NCBI GenBank assembly: GCA_934101625.1
Contig: CAKORV010000044.1
Location: 1 to 6,115, forward strand
Direction: 5' to 3'
DNA: 6,115 nucleotides
Origin: an uncultured Bacilli bacterium
GTDB lineage: Bacteria > Bacillota_I > Bacilli_A > RF39 > UBA660
The translations under genes were made by a program, and so were the position numbers. The notes below the pieces were generated by a model. The model ran no database searches and was not told where the DNA came from. It was given only the letters and a program-made list of their open reading frames with translations. Positions 5,277 to 6,115 of the stretch are shown piece after piece. Positions within the stretch are counted from its first letter, which is position 1. Every line of letters begins with the position of its first letter.

Positions 5277-5891
5277 TTAAATTTTTTTCAATGACTTTCT
5301 TAAAGCACTATATCTATAAGTATTATCAAGTTCTTCACCCTTTAATTCATTAAAAGCTACATTTGTACCTTCCAATACGAATACTGAATAAAAGTATGGT
5401 TTCTTTAATTCTCCAATTATTTCTTTTGCTATAGTCCCATTACTTTCACCAATTTCTTGTTTATAATCTCCACTAGGCATCATGTATGTTACACAACATC
5501 TGTATTTTGCATTTCTATTCACTTTATTATTAAGATTTCTAAGTAATTTAATAACACACTGATGTCTAGGTAAATCCGGATTCAAAGCAAGTTCATCATC
5601 TGCATATCTAGCAGTATATATACCAGGTTCTCCATTCAATGCATCTACAAATAATCCAGCATCATCTGTCATTATTGGATAATTTATATTATGATTTTTA
5701 CAAAAAGCAAATATAGCTTTTGCTTTAATTAACGAGTTTTCTTCTATTGTAAAACCATTTTCTTCAATTTCTCCTCTATCCCAACCTATATCATCCATAC
5801 TAACAACTTGAATGTCTAAATTCATTTCATTAATTATGTTTTGTAAATCTTCTACCTTTCTTTTACTAGTAGTTCCAAAAATTAGATACAT
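5277..5891 (-). CDS. rdgB: HAM1/RdgB-family XTP/dITP pyrophosphatase, divergent C-terminus
   Basis: A 204-residue cytoplasmic enzyme of the HAM1 (ITPase) superfamily, which hydrolyses deaminated purine nucleotides (ITP, dITP, XTP) to monophosphate and pyrophosphate, keeping them out of nucleic acid. The N-terminal half is clear: a degenerate nucleotide loop GTTSKRKVE (6-14), the metal-binding TIEENSLIKA (48-57) and TDDAGLFVDALNGEPGIYTARY (75-96). The length is normal. The C-terminal recognition motifs are altered: the usual GFGYDPxF is PYFYSVF (165-171), and SHRxxAL is TYRYSAL (191-197), keeping Arg193 but losing the His. In RdgB these segments contact the base, so specificity may differ or activity be low. 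The start ATG has AAGGAG seven bases upstream and an extended -10 at 5914-5922; a clear terminator follows at 5163-5192. A single-gene transcript. Confidence 0.88.
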   Translation of the reverse strand: MYLIFGTTSKRKVEDLQNIINEMNLDIQVVSMDDIGWDRGEIEENGFTIEENSLIKAKAIFAFCKNHNINYPIMTDDAGLFVDALNGEPGIYTARYADDELALNPDLPRHQCVIKLLRNLNNKVNRNAKYRCCVTYMMPSGDYKQEIGESNGTIAKEIIGELKKPYFYSVFVLEGTNVAFNELKGEELDNTYRYSALRKSLKKI

Positions 5892-5913
5892 ATTATATCT
5901 CCTTACATATTCT

Positions 5914-5922
5914 ATTATACCA
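5914..5922 (-). promoter_or_regulatory. Extended -10 promoter of the HAM1-family gene
   Basis: Minus-strand TGGTATAAT is a perfect extended -10 box close above AAGGAG (5899-5904). No convincing -35 is present at 16-18 bases. Confidence 0.65.
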
Positions 5923-5936
5923 CATGTTTTTCCAAT

Positions 5937-6029
5937 TTAATTACATCGTAATATTACTATTTTTAGATTGATTATAAAATCATTATTTTTCTTTTCTTGT
6001 CTCATTTTTCTTTTTTGATACATATCCAT
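5937..6029 (-). CDS. Possible 30-residue basic small protein
   Basis: An ORF of 30 codons starting MDMYQKRKMRQEKK, stop TAA. The first half is strongly basic and would make an amphipathic helix; the second half (DFIINLKIVILRC) is hydrophobic and may be a short membrane or packing segment. AAGGA lies about ten bases above ATG 6029; an ATG at 6038 is too close to it. It ends just before the promoter of the HAM1-family gene. I do not recognise it. It may be a real small protein, the remnant of a longer gene, or chance in A-rich DNA. Confidence 0.35.
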   Translation of the reverse strand: MDMYQKRKMRQEKKNNDFIINLKIVILRCN

Positions 6030-6045
6030 TTTAATCATTTCCTTT

Positions 6046-6058
6046 TTACAACTTGTAA
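6046..6058. promoter_or_regulatory. 13-bp palindrome, possible operator
   Basis: TTACAA-C-TTGTAA is a perfect palindrome around one central base, directly above the ribosome site of the small basic ORF. A close relative, TTACAA-G-TTGTTT, lies at 5266-5278 just past the stop of the HAM1-family gene. The geometry suits a dimeric repressor, but no regulator gene is present and AT-rich palindromes are common. The remaining bases to the right edge hold no gene I can support. Confidence 0.3.
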
Positions 6059-6115
6059 TTTAATTAACTAATTCTATAATGACCTATAATATTATTACGA
6101 TATTCTAAAATATCT

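Noticed and set aside
5266..6058. 11-bp inverted repeat (TTACAAGTTGT / ACAACTTGTAA) flanking the HAM1-family gene as possible mobile-element ends
   Set aside because: Short AT-rich repeats at this distance are expected by chance, no transposase is present and no target duplication is seen. Kept only as a possible operator palindrome.

Overview
The window is very AT-rich (roughly a quarter G+C by eye). Every gene uses the ordinary bacterial code: tryptophan is TGG, no in-frame TGA is seen, and the recognisable genes all stop at TAA. Ribosome sites are strong (AGGTGA, AAGGAG, AGGGGG), intergenic gaps are short, and an RbgA/YlqF-type GTPase is present. Together these suggest a low-GC Bacillota chromosome, probably an uncultured Bacilli lineage near the Mollicutes. 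That placement is inference; no rRNA or other marker is present. No insertion sequence, tRNA, rRNA or CRISPR array was seen.

Left part, read leftward: a divergent promoter region (1866-1962) drives a tightly overlapping set of three minus-strand genes. These are a PfkB-family sugar kinase, a stand-alone Smr-domain protein and a type IV pilin-like prepilin. Beyond the prepilin, positions 34-162 look like a tiny separate unit. It has an extended -10 box, a ribosome site, a possible 20-codon ORF ending in a G8 tract, and a 12-bp inverted repeat followed by a T run. One arm of that repeat covers the ORF's start codon.

Middle, read rightward: a small degenerate Fic-fold protein whose motif carries Gln in place of the catalytic His, closed by a strong terminator. 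A possible 35-residue minus-strand ORF lies over that terminator. Next comes an unrecognised protein with one N-terminal membrane segment. A hairpin that overlaps both stop codons separates it from the next pair.

Right part, read leftward: two translationally coupled paralogues (3040-4196) of unknown function with an mTERF-like helical-repeat look, transcribed from the one near-consensus promoter in the window. Upstream of them are rbgA (50S ribosome assembly GTPase) with its own promoter, and a divergent HAM1/RdgB-type nucleotide pyrophosphatase ended by a clear terminator. The right edge holds a possible 30-residue basic ORF below a 13-bp palindrome.

Functionally this is mostly housekeeping (ribosome assembly, nucleotide-pool cleaning, sugar phosphorylation) mixed with several lineage-specific genes. 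The points most worth a second look are the leader-like unit at 34-162, the His-less Fic protein, the gap-free paralogue pair and the altered C-terminal motifs of the HAM1 protein.
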